In this document: piece by piece, positions 44,507-54,885 of the stretch
Position numbering within the stretch: position 1 is the stretch's first letter
Layout: every line of letters starts with the position of its first letter
NCBI GenBank assembly: GCA_000507305.1
Contig: DF239274.1
Location: forward strand, 189,823 to 253,822
Length of the DNA stretch: 64,000 nt
From: Breviolum minutum Mf 1.05b.01
Lineage: Eukaryota; Sar; Dinophyceae; Suessiales; Symbiodiniaceae
Reading direction: 5' to 3'
The notes under the pieces: model-generated
What the model was told of the DNA's origin: nothing
The model's input: only the letters and a program-made list of their open reading frames with translations
Databases searched by the model: none
Position numbers and translations under genes: made by a program

Positions 44507-44573
44507 CTTCAGGCCGCCCAAAGAGGAGATTAATGTGATTAATGATTAATGCCAAAAAAGGTCAGGCTTAAAC

Positions 44574-45176
44574 TCATACTCGTTCACACTGCGAAGGAGC
44601 GGATTTCAGAAGCCGTCGTCGGCATCGTTGTCTTCGCTTCTGTATCCTCAAGATCATTGGACAGAGATCCCAGCTGGACTCCATACGGTCGCAGTTCTTA
44701 TGGGACATGTCAGATACCGCCAACGCACCTCGCCCCGCACGTGCCAACGAAAACAAGGAAAACATCATAGAGGAACTACACACAGGACCTTGGCACACAG
44801 CATGGCTGAGGGAATGCACACAAGGAAGTCTAGTCCCATTGGTCCGATCAGTAAAGAACCTTAACAAACTGCAGCGATATCTCTCAGGACGTTGAATGGT
44901 GAATGATGCGAAACTCCAATTCCACCCAAAAAATTGAGCAGCATCATCTGCTGCAAACACTTTCTTTCTCTGACCATGGCAGTTCGTGGCACTGCTTGCA
45001 ATACGTCTGCAGTAGGGTTGCGAGTGTTGCGCAGCCGCCTTGCGCATAGAGATTTCAGCAAAAAGGGGGCCACACAACAAACGCAGCTTGGAAGAGCAAG
45101 TCTGGCACCTTGCTTTTACAACTTCAACAATGCACCCGTGCGATTGGAAGACAAGTAGTTTCCAAGAGAAGCAAGA
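44574..45176 (-). CDS. ORF with VEVVKARC-x2-C core, gene D relative
   Basis: After GGGATAG|TCTTGC the frame stays open for about 200 codons. It contains GCIVEVVKARCQTCSSK, a Cys/His stretch (QHSQPYCRRIASSATNCHGQ) and RKKVFAADDAAQFFGWN. The second half overlaps an open plus-strand frame and may be noncoding, so the true exon is probably shorter. Confidence 0.45.
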   Translation of the reverse strand, partial: SCFSWKLLVFQSHGCIVEVVKARCQTCSSKLRLLCGPLFAEISMRKAAAQHSQPYCRRIASSATNCHGQRKKVFAADDAAQFFGWNWSFASFTIQRPERYRCSLLRFFTDRTNGTRLPCVHSLSHAVCQGPVCSSSMMFSLFSLARAGRGALAVSDMSHKNCDRMESSWDLCPMILRIQKRRQRCRRRLLKSAPSQCERV

Positions 45177-45224
45177 CTATCCCGGAAATGCTGGTTGGCC
45201 TGCAACTTGAGAAGTACGTTACTG

Positions 45225-45440
45225 GCCATGGAATATCAAATCAACGATCAAAAAAGCAGAGCTCTCCTTACACAGCAGACCTGGATCGCCTTGGGCATAC
45301 TTGGGGAGCAAATTGATTGGGGTATAGCTGTCCAATCGTCTTCCGAAAAGCTTCTGACACGACAACTCTACACTTGTGAGCACCTGCGCAGGGACAGTAA
45401 CACAGCAGATACCATCTTCTGCTAGGGCTGTCCGGGTCAA
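45225..45440 (-). CDS. ambiguous minus-strand exon in the gene D cluster
   Basis: Two minus frames are open. One reads GICCVTVPAQVLTSVELSCQ and the other WYLLCYCPCAGAHKCRVVVS with KTIGQLYPNQFAPQVC. The second has C-x-C-P-C and H-x-C pairs as in the neighbouring modules and may be the real one. Confidence 0.4.
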
Positions 45441-45547
45441 TGTTGAAAGTCAAGTAGGAACAAGTTCCATGGTCCGTTTGGTCCTGAACAGCGGTTGCTA
45501 CCTACAACTTCGCAGCTTCACTTTTTTCCCCTGCATCTAGAACCAGT

Positions 45548-46205
45548 TTAGACAATGGCTGCAGGCGGCTTTGCTTTTGGAGACCTAGTCTGAAATGGAC
45601 CTGAGCAATTGCGGCACCTGGCCACGATGACTTCAAACCTGAAACCAGCGCAATCGGCAAGACTAGGGTGGCCCCCAAGACAAGTGCTGCAAGCTGGCTT
45701 GCATCTGAAAAGCAAAGGTTTCAATACACAAACCTATTTTATTATACTCAATTCTTGATTGCGCCAATCAAAAACTTTTAATATAATTTATCTAAGTTCA
45801 AAAGCTATACTCAATAGGCTATGCCCGGATGACATTGGGCCTCTACATATGTGCCTGCATATGTGCCTCTACATATGTGCACGCATAAGTTGCGTCAAAT
45901 GAATCATATGTATAATCAAATGTTACATATGTATGATCATATGTTTGATCATATGTTACATATGTATGATCATATGTTTGATCATATGCTACATATGTAT
46001 GATCATATGTTTTTTCAAATGTTACCAAAGTAATCATATGTCAACAAATGTGGACACATATGTTCAAACATATGTTTCATTCAGAAACATATATCTTGAC
46101 ATATATGTGCCACAGCTGGCAAAGCATGCAACTCATTTTTTGTATCGGTTCGTGGTGGTTCAATCTCATTGCGCTTGCATGGCCGACTCACCTGTACTTT
46201 GCCAT
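45548..46205 (-). CDS. gene D: small Cys-rich protein, 56 aa, two exons
   Basis: Exon 1 is 46,205-46,192 (ATG GCA AAG TAC AG), ending in AG|GTGAGT, a perfect donor. Exon 2 starts at CTTTTCAG|A (45,704). Joined in phase 2 they read MAKYRCKPACSTCLGGHPSL then ADCAGFRFEVIVARCRNCSG and run to TAA at 45,548-45,550. The pattern C-x3-C-x2-C…C…C-x2-C suggests zinc binding. Further donors inside exon 2 (TGCTCAG|GTCCAT, GACTAG|GTCTCC) mean the protein could continue into the downstream related ORFs. The 486-nt intron holds the CATATG array. Function unknown. Confidence 0.5.
45850..46095. repeat. CATATG-rich degenerate tandem array
   Basis: ATCATATGTTACATATGTATG repeats about every 34-35 bp in 45,897-46,020, with looser CATATG words either side. 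The whole array is nearly self-complementary. It lies in the proposed intron of gene D. Confidence 0.8.
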
Positions 46206-46377
46206 TGCCACCGGCCACGGTTCAGGTACAATTTATCAAAAACATCAATGATTCAACGATTCGTTGTGAAGTTGTCGAAGATTCGGAATCGCAAAATTTA
46301 AATAAAATTTAATATGTTACAGGAACTTGGAAACACAACAGCGCGGTGACACCAATGACATGGTCGGCCAAAAAAAA

Positions 46378-46902
46378 TCAGATTTCAAATTCCGATTCCT
46401 CTTCACGCGTCAGAACGTGAGAGCACATTTCCAAGACTCGACGCGCTTCTGAAGAAGGGTCTGCAACATCCAGCGATTCTACACTGCAAAGAATAGCGAT
46501 ATCCAATGCGAGAGCCACCGAGGATGAAAATGCATTCCCCGCAAGATCTGCTAGCTGGGACTGCGAATGAGAACCTCCCTGCAAACAATGCGTAGGAATT
46601 CCCTGCAGCCGCATGTAATCTGCACCGATGAGAAATCTGTTGGATGGGAAATGGAACAGGTGGCAACCTGGGAGGATGGTTGGTGCGATTCTGTTCTTGT
46701 TCCCGCGAGCTCTTGCAAGATTCTGAGAAGCATCGACCCAAATCACATCAGGGTCCCTACCAACAATGCTCACAATCTCTTGCTCTCTCTGAGGTGCAGC
46801 TTGAAACCACTCGTTCCCCTGAAGTCGTTCAGGAATTGGTGGGGGCCAAGAAATCCCTAAAGTTTCGCAAGCATCCATATGGGACGGTATCCATTTGCTG
46901 TC
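46378..46902 (-). CDS. gene C exon 6: motifs IX-X and stop
   Basis: Acceptor CTTCGACAG|GACAGC. The segment carries RIAPTILPGCHLFHFPSNRF (motif IX region), MRLQGIPTHCL and LADLAGNAFSSSVA (motif X, LQGxP…GN). The target-recognition region (WPPPIPERLQGNEWFQAAPQ) lies before it and is short. The protein ends EEESEFEI with an acidic tail. TGA ends the frame at 46,378. Confidence 0.8.
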   Translation of the reverse strand, partial: DSKWIPSHMDACETLGISWPPPIPERLQGNEWFQAAPQREQEIVSIVGRDPDVIWVDASQNLARARGNKNRIAPTILPGCHLFHFPSNRFLIGADYMRLQGIPTHCLQGGSHSQSQLADLAGNAFSSSVALALDIAILCSVESLDVADPSSEARRVLEMCSHVLTREEESEFEI

Positions 46903-49900
46903 CTGTCGAAGATGGCACCCCATGTGTTACATACATTACTGTCAATGTCAGGGTGGAAAAAACTCTGAGGGTCACGTCAAAAATATCCAGTCACAAAGTA
47001 AAAAATAAAATATATTGATCTGAATATGAATTAAAATTATTTTTAAACATTTTTATGTTTATAAAATCAAAATTAAAAATGCATGTGACATCTAACACTG
47101 TAACATGTATTCAAAATACATGTGATCTTTGACTTGATTTCCAGTCCTTGGTTGCGTCTGACTTCGCATCTTGCTCCTTGCGAAATGCAAGTCTGCGACG
47201 GAGCTCTGACTGAAGGTCTGCACTGTCTTTGGGCAAGAGAACTTGCATCACTGACAAACATGGTGTTTTCATCACTTCGAGCAAGGCCCCAACGTCTTCG
47301 AAAAACTCCTGCGGGGACTTGTTTGTGACAGACCCATCAAGGCGGACACCAACTATGTAGATCCTTTTCCTGGCAGGAGGGCGGACACCGATACTGAGTG
47401 TGATACTGATACTGATACTGATACTTGAAAAAAATTGGCCCGGCCCAAGCAGTTATTTTGACCAGACCATACTTGACATTGATATTTGATATTGATATCA
47501 TTGATATTGATATCATATGTTGATATGGTAGGATATGGTGAAATGATTTGATGACATTGTCTTTCTGTTCTGATTAATTAAAACATCGGTCCTGGACTGC
47601 GGAAGCAAGTATTCTTCTGTGCAAAGGTGGTAGGTGTAGGTTGCGTAAAGACCATCATCCACTGAACGCAATTCCTCCACAATCTTGGACAAATTCGAAT
47701 CTTGCGCAGATTCACACCCGGCTGAGTCCACATTCTCAAGAATGAACAGCTTGGGCTTTGCCCACTCAATCACGCCAAGTGTGCCGTAGAATGTGCTCAC
47801 AGATGTGTTGCTAAAGTCTCCATTGGCCATTGACTTCCTGAATTCTGCGAACCGCACATTCATTCTTGAATTCCCCTTGCAGGAGAACCCACTCTTCAAC
47901 AGAAACAGCCCTGCGTGACGCAACGGATCACAAGGTTTTTTGTGCTGCACACATTTGGGCTTGTGATCAGTTTGCTTCTGATCAGCTGGATTCTGATCAG
48001 ATGGCTTCTGATCAGTTGAGGCTGAACCTAGAGTGACAACATCGTCAAATATGCAGGCTGAAGAATCCACAATGTGCTTTGCTAAGTGTTGTTGTTTCCA
48101 TGTCTCTTTCTCGCAGCAAAAACAAACTTCAGCCATTGTAGGGGTCATGAAGTGATCACTGAGTTCATTGACAGCAACACGAACAGTCATCTCCCCAGTC
48201 CCTGAACCAGCGCAAAGGGAGGCCACTTTTAGGACAGCAGGCACTGACAATGAAGTGATCTTTGCATATTGAACCGCCTTTCTGATGTAGACTTTGGCCA
48301 TTTTCTCCAGGAAATCATGCATGTCTAGCTCACCACTTGGCGTGAGGAAGGATTTGGCATCCGTGGCATCCTCGATGCTGGTTGTGAACTCATTGTCATC
48401 GTCTTGGATGTCTAGGTCTGGGTCTACACAAGACTTTCGTTTGAGCAGCTTCGTGTTCTTAAGATTGACATCGAATTTTGCTAGGCGAGACAAGTCCATG
48501 CACTTCTCTTCATGCATCTCTAGGTGGCCATTGAACTTTTTCAAGTCTGCCAAGGCATACTTGAGTTCACCGAATTGCAGTTTGTCCTTAGTTTTTGGCA
48601 GGTTCTAAGCATCAAGTTACGATTGAAAATCATGACCACAAGAAACTTTACACAGTCCAACTTCCAACATAAGTTCATAAGTCCAACTATTCAGCAATCA
48701 GCCTAAGCAGGACTTTTCAATAGAAAAAAGACTTTGACTGAAAAATCAGATTAGAAAAATATGAAGTACGCTGGCAATCATGAATGAATTAAATAAAGAA
48801 TTGAAAATATAAATATAGATATAGAATTGAAACTATAAAACCCAAAAGCACGACGAAATCTAATTGATTCAATTCATATCATATCATCATATCTAAAGTC
48901 CATATTTACATTGTAAATTGTATTAGATGTACTAGGTTGTTCTTTGAAACATACATATATATGTATATATATATATATTTAAATGATATAACAAATATAA
49001 ACATCATTATTAAACATATATACAATATAATATATATAATTTAATAAAAAACATATTAAAATATAAATATATATATATATTATATATTCAAAAAACATGA
49101 AATAAGAAATAAATTGTCATTAGTTTAGCATAAATCATATCCGGCGGCGGCAAACCGCATACAATAATTAAATTATATTTCACTAAAAACTCACGAGCAC
49201 TTACAAGTCCACTTTGCTCCAGACAATGGCAAAGCCAAGAAACCTTTGGCATTTTGTGAAGTGCGATCTGGTGGTGAATGAAGCTCTCAAACAACTTGTG
49301 ATTGCGCGCTTCTTGAACCAACTGGGATACTTCCTTGACGAAGAGCATATCAGAAGGAGGGGCCCACCCCAAAGGGACATCATCGTGCCTCACCAAAAAG
49401 TTGTTGAAGTCTTGCAAGTCTTCCAAAGCTTCTTCTTTCCCAAATGACCAATCAAAATCGTCACATCCACATTCTTCATGGATAAAGGCAACATATGAAT
49501 GAAACAAGCGATGCTTCCTGGCATCCTTCACCCACTCCGATACTTCACCTTCATCATAAGAAGACAGAGAAGAAGCTTCGTCATGTTCAGCAGCAGGCTT
49601 GCGCACTTCAAAAATGTTGGTCATTGTCTGAATGATTTTCTGGCCATGACCCTTGGGCGTGATGCCCAACGTATAAAGCGGTTCTTTCTTCTTGGAAGTT
49701 TCAACCATCATGGTTTCTTCCTGGACGTCCATCTTTGTCTCCTCAGACTCCTCAAACTCAATGAATCTCATGTCAAGTTTCTGTTCTCCTCTTTGTTTCA
49801 AAAAGTCGTTGAACTCCAGGAGATCTTGGCATGGATCATTTTCATCTCCCGGAAATGACCAAAGGTCAGTGGGACCAATGCCCTCCTCTTTGCGACAATA

Positions 49901-52201
49901 CACCTCAAAATCTCTGAAGGATGGATGCTGGCGCACTTCCGATAATAAATCCATGAGTCTTTTCTGTTCCTCATTGTTGTCTGCCCGAATCTTCGGGGTT
50001 GTCTGCTCACCTCCATCGAAAGTCACATCCTGCTCTTCTGCTGCAGGATTCTGCCCCACTCCAACACCTGATTCCAATTCCTGTGTCTTAGTCTCGGTTG
50101 ATTCTTGTTCTGCATCAGCATTTTTGTGATCCTCAAGTCTAGTGGTCTTGGATGTTTCTCCTTCATGTTCTCCAGCACATCCATCAAGTGTAGGGCCTCC
50201 CTCACTCTCACTTGTCTTGGATGCTTCTCCTCCAGCGTGAACAACCTGCCCAACAGCAGCAGTACTTGACTCACTCTCACTTGTCTTGGATGATTCTCCT
50301 CCTGCAAGAACCTGCTCAACAGCAGCGTAGCTTGATTCCTCTGTCTGAGCCTTTGTTGACGCAGATGCTTGTTTTGCATCAGCATCTTTGTGATCTTCAA
50401 CTGTAGTGGCCTTGGCTGTTTCTGCTTTGTGTTCTCCAGCAAATCCATCAAGTGTAGGGCCTCCCTCACTCTCACTTGTCTTGGATGCCTCTCCTCCTGC
50501 AAGAACCTGCTCAACAGCAGCGTAGCTTGATTCCAATTCCTGTGTCTTAGTCTCGGTTGATTCTTGTTCTGCATCAGCATTTTGTGATCCTCAAGTCTAG
50601 TGGTCTTGGCTGTTNTAGCTTGATTCCAATTCCTGTGTCTTAGTCTCGGTTGATTCTTGTTCTGCATCAGCATTTTTGTGATCCTCAAGTCTAGTGGTCT
50701 TGGCTGTTTCTCCTTCGTGTTCTCCCGCACATCCACCAAGTGTAGGGCCTCCCTCACTCTCACTTGTCTTGGATGATTCTCCTCCTGCATGAACAACCGG
50801 AACAACAGCGGCAGTAGCTGACACACTCTGACTTGTCTTGGATGATTCTCCTTCTGCAAGAACCTGCTCAACAGCAGCAGCCCTTGATTCCTGTCTCTTT
50901 GGTGATGCGGATGCTTGTTCTGCATCAGCATCTTTGTGATCTTCAACTGTAGTCGTCTTCCCTGTTTCTCCTTCGTGTTGTCCAGCACATCCACTCTCAC
51001 GTGTCTTGGATGCTTCTCCTCCTGCATGAACAACTTGCACAACAGCAGCAGTAGTTGACTCACTCTCACTTGTCTTGGGTGCTTCTCCTCCTGCAAGAAC
51101 CTGCCCAACAGCAACAGCACTTGATGCCACTGACGAAATTGGACCTGGTCCTGGATATGTCTCATCCATTTCTTGCTCTAGCAACTCTTCCAAGCTCATG
51201 TCCTTCAGGTCCGATGAAGGCAAGAGCATGGCAATGTTCGTTTTTTATTTAAATTGAAACCGACAACTAGAGACTTCTTCGCAATTCAAACCTCAGAAAT
51301 TGAAACTCTGATTTTGTAAGCCTGTGGGAATCAACTCAACTCTTCCTGTGTCCATATCAGAACAAAATTATGATAACACCATTCAACGATTTGATTAAGA
51401 ATTTATAACCTATACAACTTATACAGATACAGCATAGGTTATAAGTTATAAGTTATAAGTTATAAGTTATATATTTTATATATATTATGATTTTTTCAAA
51501 AAAAACATATAGTACTGTACCATATACAAATGGTCCTTCTCATCAGGAGAGGATGCAGTTGCTTGCTTCGGAGCTGGAACCAGCCTTTCTTCAGGAACTT
51601 TCACAGTCATCGTGGTGTGAATCTTCGCAAACTTTGCAGCATTGAACGCAGCAGCTTCTTCCAATCTTTTCTGCTTAGCAGCTGGTGTTTCTGATTCCTT
51701 CTTGCTGTTGCTCTTTCTTCCTGGTTCTGTTTCCTGAACAATCTGCTGGATCATTACAACTTCCAGTTACAGTTACAACAAAACATGATAGTTGACAATC
51801 TACATCAAATAGAATCAGGAGTACTGTACCATCCATACCGTGAGTCATACCGCAACATACTAAGTCTGTATCTATGTCTATGTTGCATCTGCATCTGTAA
51901 ACTGTATATTGTAATGTAAACTGTGTATATTGTATACTTACTGTATACTGTATACTGTATTGTATACTGTATAGTCTAGTATGTGCATACTGATGATGCT
52001 GTATCTATTACTGTGTATGCTGTATGCTGCATGCTGTACTGCATGCCACCAAAAGTCCTTGCCACTCGCACCACCAAAAGTCAAAGAACTTTGACGCAAG
52101 TGGGATTCATTAGCTGCAGCTTCTGGTTTCTTTCTTGCTCTTGTAGCCCGCACAGCCGGAGAGGCAGCATCAGCTTTCTTTCTCTTCTGCTGCGGAGGCA
52201 T
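46378..52201 (-). CDS. gene C: cytosine-5 DNA methyltransferase, 6 exons
   Basis: Model (minus): 52,201-52,058; 51,733-51,536; 51,202-49,205; 48,586-47,592; 47,369-47,147; 46,902-46,378, about 1,330 aa once an assembly duplication at 50,615 is discounted. Every junction is in phase; four introns are GA-AG and the one at 49,204 is GT-AG (GTAAGT). The C-terminal third has C5 methyltransferase motifs I, IV, VI, VIII, IX and X in order. It would methylate cytosine in DNA, probably nuclear given the basic N-terminus (QQKRKK, TRARKK). The N-terminal two thirds are acidic, repetitive and lineage-specific. No reverse transcriptase or other mobile-element domain is visible beside it. Close homologues should be the divergent dinoflagellate DNMTs; the exact subfamily is not decided. 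Confidence 0.75.
47147..47369 (-). CDS. gene C exon 5: completes motif VIII
   Basis: This exon lacks a usable ATG. Joined to exon 4 it gives QS(R)KRIYIVGVRLDGS, the QxRxR of motif VIII, followed by a charged helix (ELRRRLAFRKEQDAKSDATK). Both bordering introns begin with GA: CAGTCCAG|GACCGA upstream and ACCAAG|GACTGG downstream. Length is 223 nt. Confidence 0.8.
47592..48586 (-). CDS. gene C exon 4: catalytic core, motifs I-VI
   Basis: Acceptor AACTAAG|GACAAA. Motif I is VASLCAGSGTGEM (around 48,191-48,225). The motif IV position has GFSCKGNSRMN (around 47,870-47,895) where the family norm is PCQ, so the nucleophilic Cys is kept but Pro and Gln are replaced. Motif VI is FILENVDSAG (around 47,730-47,745). 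A TDQKPSDQNPADQKQTDHK insert separates motif I from motif IV. The exon ends inside motif VIII (LLPQS). Confidence 0.8.
49205..51202 (-). CDS. gene C exon 3: tandem acidic repeats plus triple ~50-aa domain
   Basis: The 5' two thirds are tandem units of 19-60 aa built from QVLAGGEASKTSESE, GGPTLDGCAGEHEGET and TTRLEDHKNADAEQESTETK. The 3' part has three copies of a domain with consensus R-x-H-x2-F-x2-[FY]…W…D-x3-FN-x-FL, at about 49,950-49,795, 49,546-49,385 and 49,335-49,205. The third is cut by the intron. A single N at 50,615 and a 92-bp duplication break the frame artificially. The donor is GGACTT|GTAAGT. Confidence 0.7.
51424..51475. repeat. ATAAGTT tandem repeat in gene C intron 2
   Basis: GTTATAA heptamers repeat six to seven times next to an AT run. 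Confidence 0.85.
51536..51733 (-). CDS. gene C exon 2: basic low-complexity segment
   Basis: GTTCAG|GAAACA to GATGAGAAG|GACCAT, phase 0 to 0, 66 codons. The frame includes TEPGRKSNSKKESETPAAKQ and VKVPEERLVPAPKQATASSP. Lys-rich and probably disordered. Both bordering introns have GA donors. Confidence 0.65.
52058..52201 (-). CDS. gene C exon 1: start and basic N-terminus
   Basis: ATG at 52,201 begins MPPQQKRKKADAASPAVRAT. ATCATGCC is an acceptable context, and an in-frame upstream extension would start only at non-ATG codons. Residues 35-44 (HLRQSSLTFG) resemble a short Q-x2-L-x-F peptide. The exon ends GGCAAG|GACTTT (GA donor). Confidence 0.65.
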
Positions 52202-52235
52202 GATACAAGTATACAAGTCAGCTTGTTGCAAGCTA

Positions 52236-52262
52236 ACCCTGCGTAAAAGTTCAGGAGAAAGC
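52236..52262 (-). promoter_or_regulatory. candidate spliced-leader acceptor of gene C
   Basis: TTTCTCCTGAACTTTTACGCAG|G lies about 37 nt upstream of the gene C ATG. In dinoflagellates nuclear mRNAs are trans-spliced at such AGs. Here it is only a pyrimidine-rich CAG in the right place. Confidence 0.35.
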
Positions 52263-53221
52263 AAAAATGTGGCACACAGATTCAGAGCATAGTAACATAG
52301 TCTAAAGTCTGAAGTGAAATGGTCTAATGGTAAACTGTTTTGACCTGTTTGGTTCTGATTCTTGTGATCGGTACTTCAATTTTTGCCTACCGGAGCCTTC
52401 TCTGTTCTGCACATTGCATGTGGACGCACATTTTCTGCACATGCACGTCATGCATCCCCGGATGATTCGACTATCAACTCAAAAATGAAACGCTGCAAAC
52501 TGCAAACTTATCACGCAGCATGTGGAGTCATCTCATTTTTTTTGGTTCCTTGCGCTTTAGCCGCTTGAAGGTCGAGCGGCGATCGTGTCAAAGGCTCACT
52601 GAAAATGAGCCAACTAGGAGGCAGGATGGACCACTGTGATTAATGTTTCACTTGATCCCCACTCTAAGACTCTAAGAAAATGGTGAAGGCACCAGAGGAT
52701 ATCCCACAGTCTGGAATGCCAATGTTCACCAACAAACAAAACGAGGAGCGGTTGCATACGGGCAGGCAATCTGGCAATCACAAGTAAAATTTCTGGATAC
52801 CGATCATTTGATCACCGCCATGGGACATGGGGGAACTGATCAGCTTCTACTCTTGCCAATCACCTTCTCTTCAACAATTCCTTTCATATCAAATTTACAA
52901 AACAAAGAATCAGACTTACCAGAGTCTCAAAAAATCACGTGTATACATAGTTCTGGAACGAAGACTGGAAAATTGGAAAAAGAAGTGAACATCTCGAGGA
53001 AGACACTAAGACTAAGACTACAACATTTGATTGCAAGTCACTATTTGAATTTGAGATCTTATTGGCAATTGGCATGGATAAAGATGCCATGGCTATAGCT
53101 ATAGACTGCCAAAGTCCATCAAAGTCCCCAATCCCCAAGGGACAATGACGCAGCTGAGCAAAGGCTATGTTACAAAACCTGGGACTACGCAACTGCTCTC
53201 AATTCAAAAGCCTCTAAGCGC
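52263..53221. other. intergenic region between genes B and C
   Basis: About 960 bp without a convincing exon. A plus-strand frame at 52,808-53,098 is open but A/T-rich. 51,900-52,030, inside gene C intron 1, has a GTATACT repeat. Confidence 0.45.
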
Positions 53222-53925
53222 CTACAAACTCAAACCGGCGGAGGTCAACTTCTCAGAAATCAAAGATTGCAATTCACCAGGCAAAGAGACACCATCATTT
53301 CCTGCTTCTTTCACTGCAAACTGAAGGTTATTGCAAAGCTGACCACACTTCGTGTCACCTTTCTTTGCTAACTCTGGCGTCATCATTTTCCACGTAGTGG
53401 ACATCAAGATAGTCAGGATGGTTTGAACGTACATGAACGTTTTTCCTTCCCCCAGCTTGGATGAAACTGCCGAGATGTCTACATTCACGCCGGCCAATTT
53501 GGAACATGTGGAAGCAGCTGCAACGAAACTCTTCACCCTACCCACTGTGGTTGCAATCGTTTCCATTGAGGAACCTTTTTGCAAAAACTCTTTGGTAGAG
53601 GATGCGTGGTCTTGTGGGTTGTAGGCTGGCAACTGCAGGTCTGAAATCTCCTGGGCATACTTGCTGCATTGGGATTCTATTCTCTTGCAAAGGTCCTTTT
53701 CCCAATCATGGCACTTTGACACAAGAGCTCCAACAAGTGGTACCACAGCACCATCGACTCCATCCCCAACCAACACCTCAGCAACTGAAGGTGAACCGTC
53801 TGCAGCGAACTTCTTCACCTCAACTGTTGCTTGCAGTGCCTCTCTCAAAGAGATGAACATCTGGGCGGCTTCTGGTGGAGGCTTTGTAGATATCTTCAAA
53901 GCAGGCCCGTGCTTAAAGGCCAGAC
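53222..53925 (-). CDS. gene B exon 7: helical C-terminus
   Basis: CATCACAAG|GTCTGG starts the exon. It contains EAAQMFISLREALQATVEVK, LVSKCHDWEKDLCKRIESQC and VGRVKSFVAAASTCSKLAGV and ends SAGLSL-stop. It continues the mostly helical, Cys-containing pattern of exons 5-6. The preceding donor GCAGCCC|GTGTGT is weak and chosen by phase. Confidence 0.65.
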
Positions 53926-54854
53926 CTTGTGATGCAACTCATTGACTCATTGAGCAACTCATGTTCTCTTTACAGTCAATGCTACATACCAGAATTCAAA
54001 CGCTGAAGACCCAAGACCCCAGCAAACACATCAATTCATAACTGACTGACTCGTCTCAATGACCGCTGAAAACTAAGAAACAAACAATGGAATGCAAGCT
54101 TTTGAAACACACGGGCTGCTTGACCGAGAAGTGATATGTTTTTCTGCTGCTCAACTGAGAAGACTTCCGCTGTGCCAAGTCTCATGTAGTCATCCACCGC
54201 AGTCTGAAGTTCTGCCCATACCTGTGAGTCCTCTTCGTCTTTCAAGCTTTGGTTCAGGAGTTCAACCACCTTCTTCTTCAGCTCAGTTTGCTTGCTCACA
54301 AAGCCAAACTGCATAGTTTGGAAGAAGATACTCCTGAAGGCATCAGCTGCTTCAGTCAATGCCCTACTGCCACCGAATCGTTTGCAAAGACCCTCCTGAC
54401 AAGCACTCCAAAGTGCCATGTTTTCCTGGGCTGCTTGCAAGGAGAGTTCCTTCACACTCTCGTGGTGGTTGTTTGCAACATCCAAAGCATCGCAGCATTT
54501 TTTGATCGTCTCATGATGCCTGCAGCAAACAAGTCGTGCGGTGCAGCAACATGACAGACAAACAAACAAACAAACAAACAAACAAACAAACAAACAAACA
54601 AACAAACCAACAAACAAACAAACAAACAAACAAACAAACAAACAAACAAACAAACAAACAAACAAACAAGACAAGACAAGACAAGACAAGACAAAACAAA
54701 ACAAAACAACACAAAACAACACAAACAAACAAACAAACCCACAAACAAGCAAAACACAACACAACACAACACTACTCCTTCTACTGCTACTCCTACTACT
54801 ACTGCAACCACTACCACTACCACCAATAATAAAATATCACCAATACCAATATCA

Positions 54855-54885
<31 letters not shown>

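Noticed and set aside
47513-47591. Extension of gene C exon 4 to the stop at 47,513
   Set aside because: Reading through gives a non-conserved tail, whereas the GA-donor splice at 47,592/47,369 rebuilds the QSRKRIYIVGV motif in phase.
50023-51165. 380-aa minus-strand ORF (…RFLQEEKHPRQVRVSQ…)
   Set aside because: It is the shifted frame of gene C exon 3, kept open by the tandem repeat and the duplication at 50,615.
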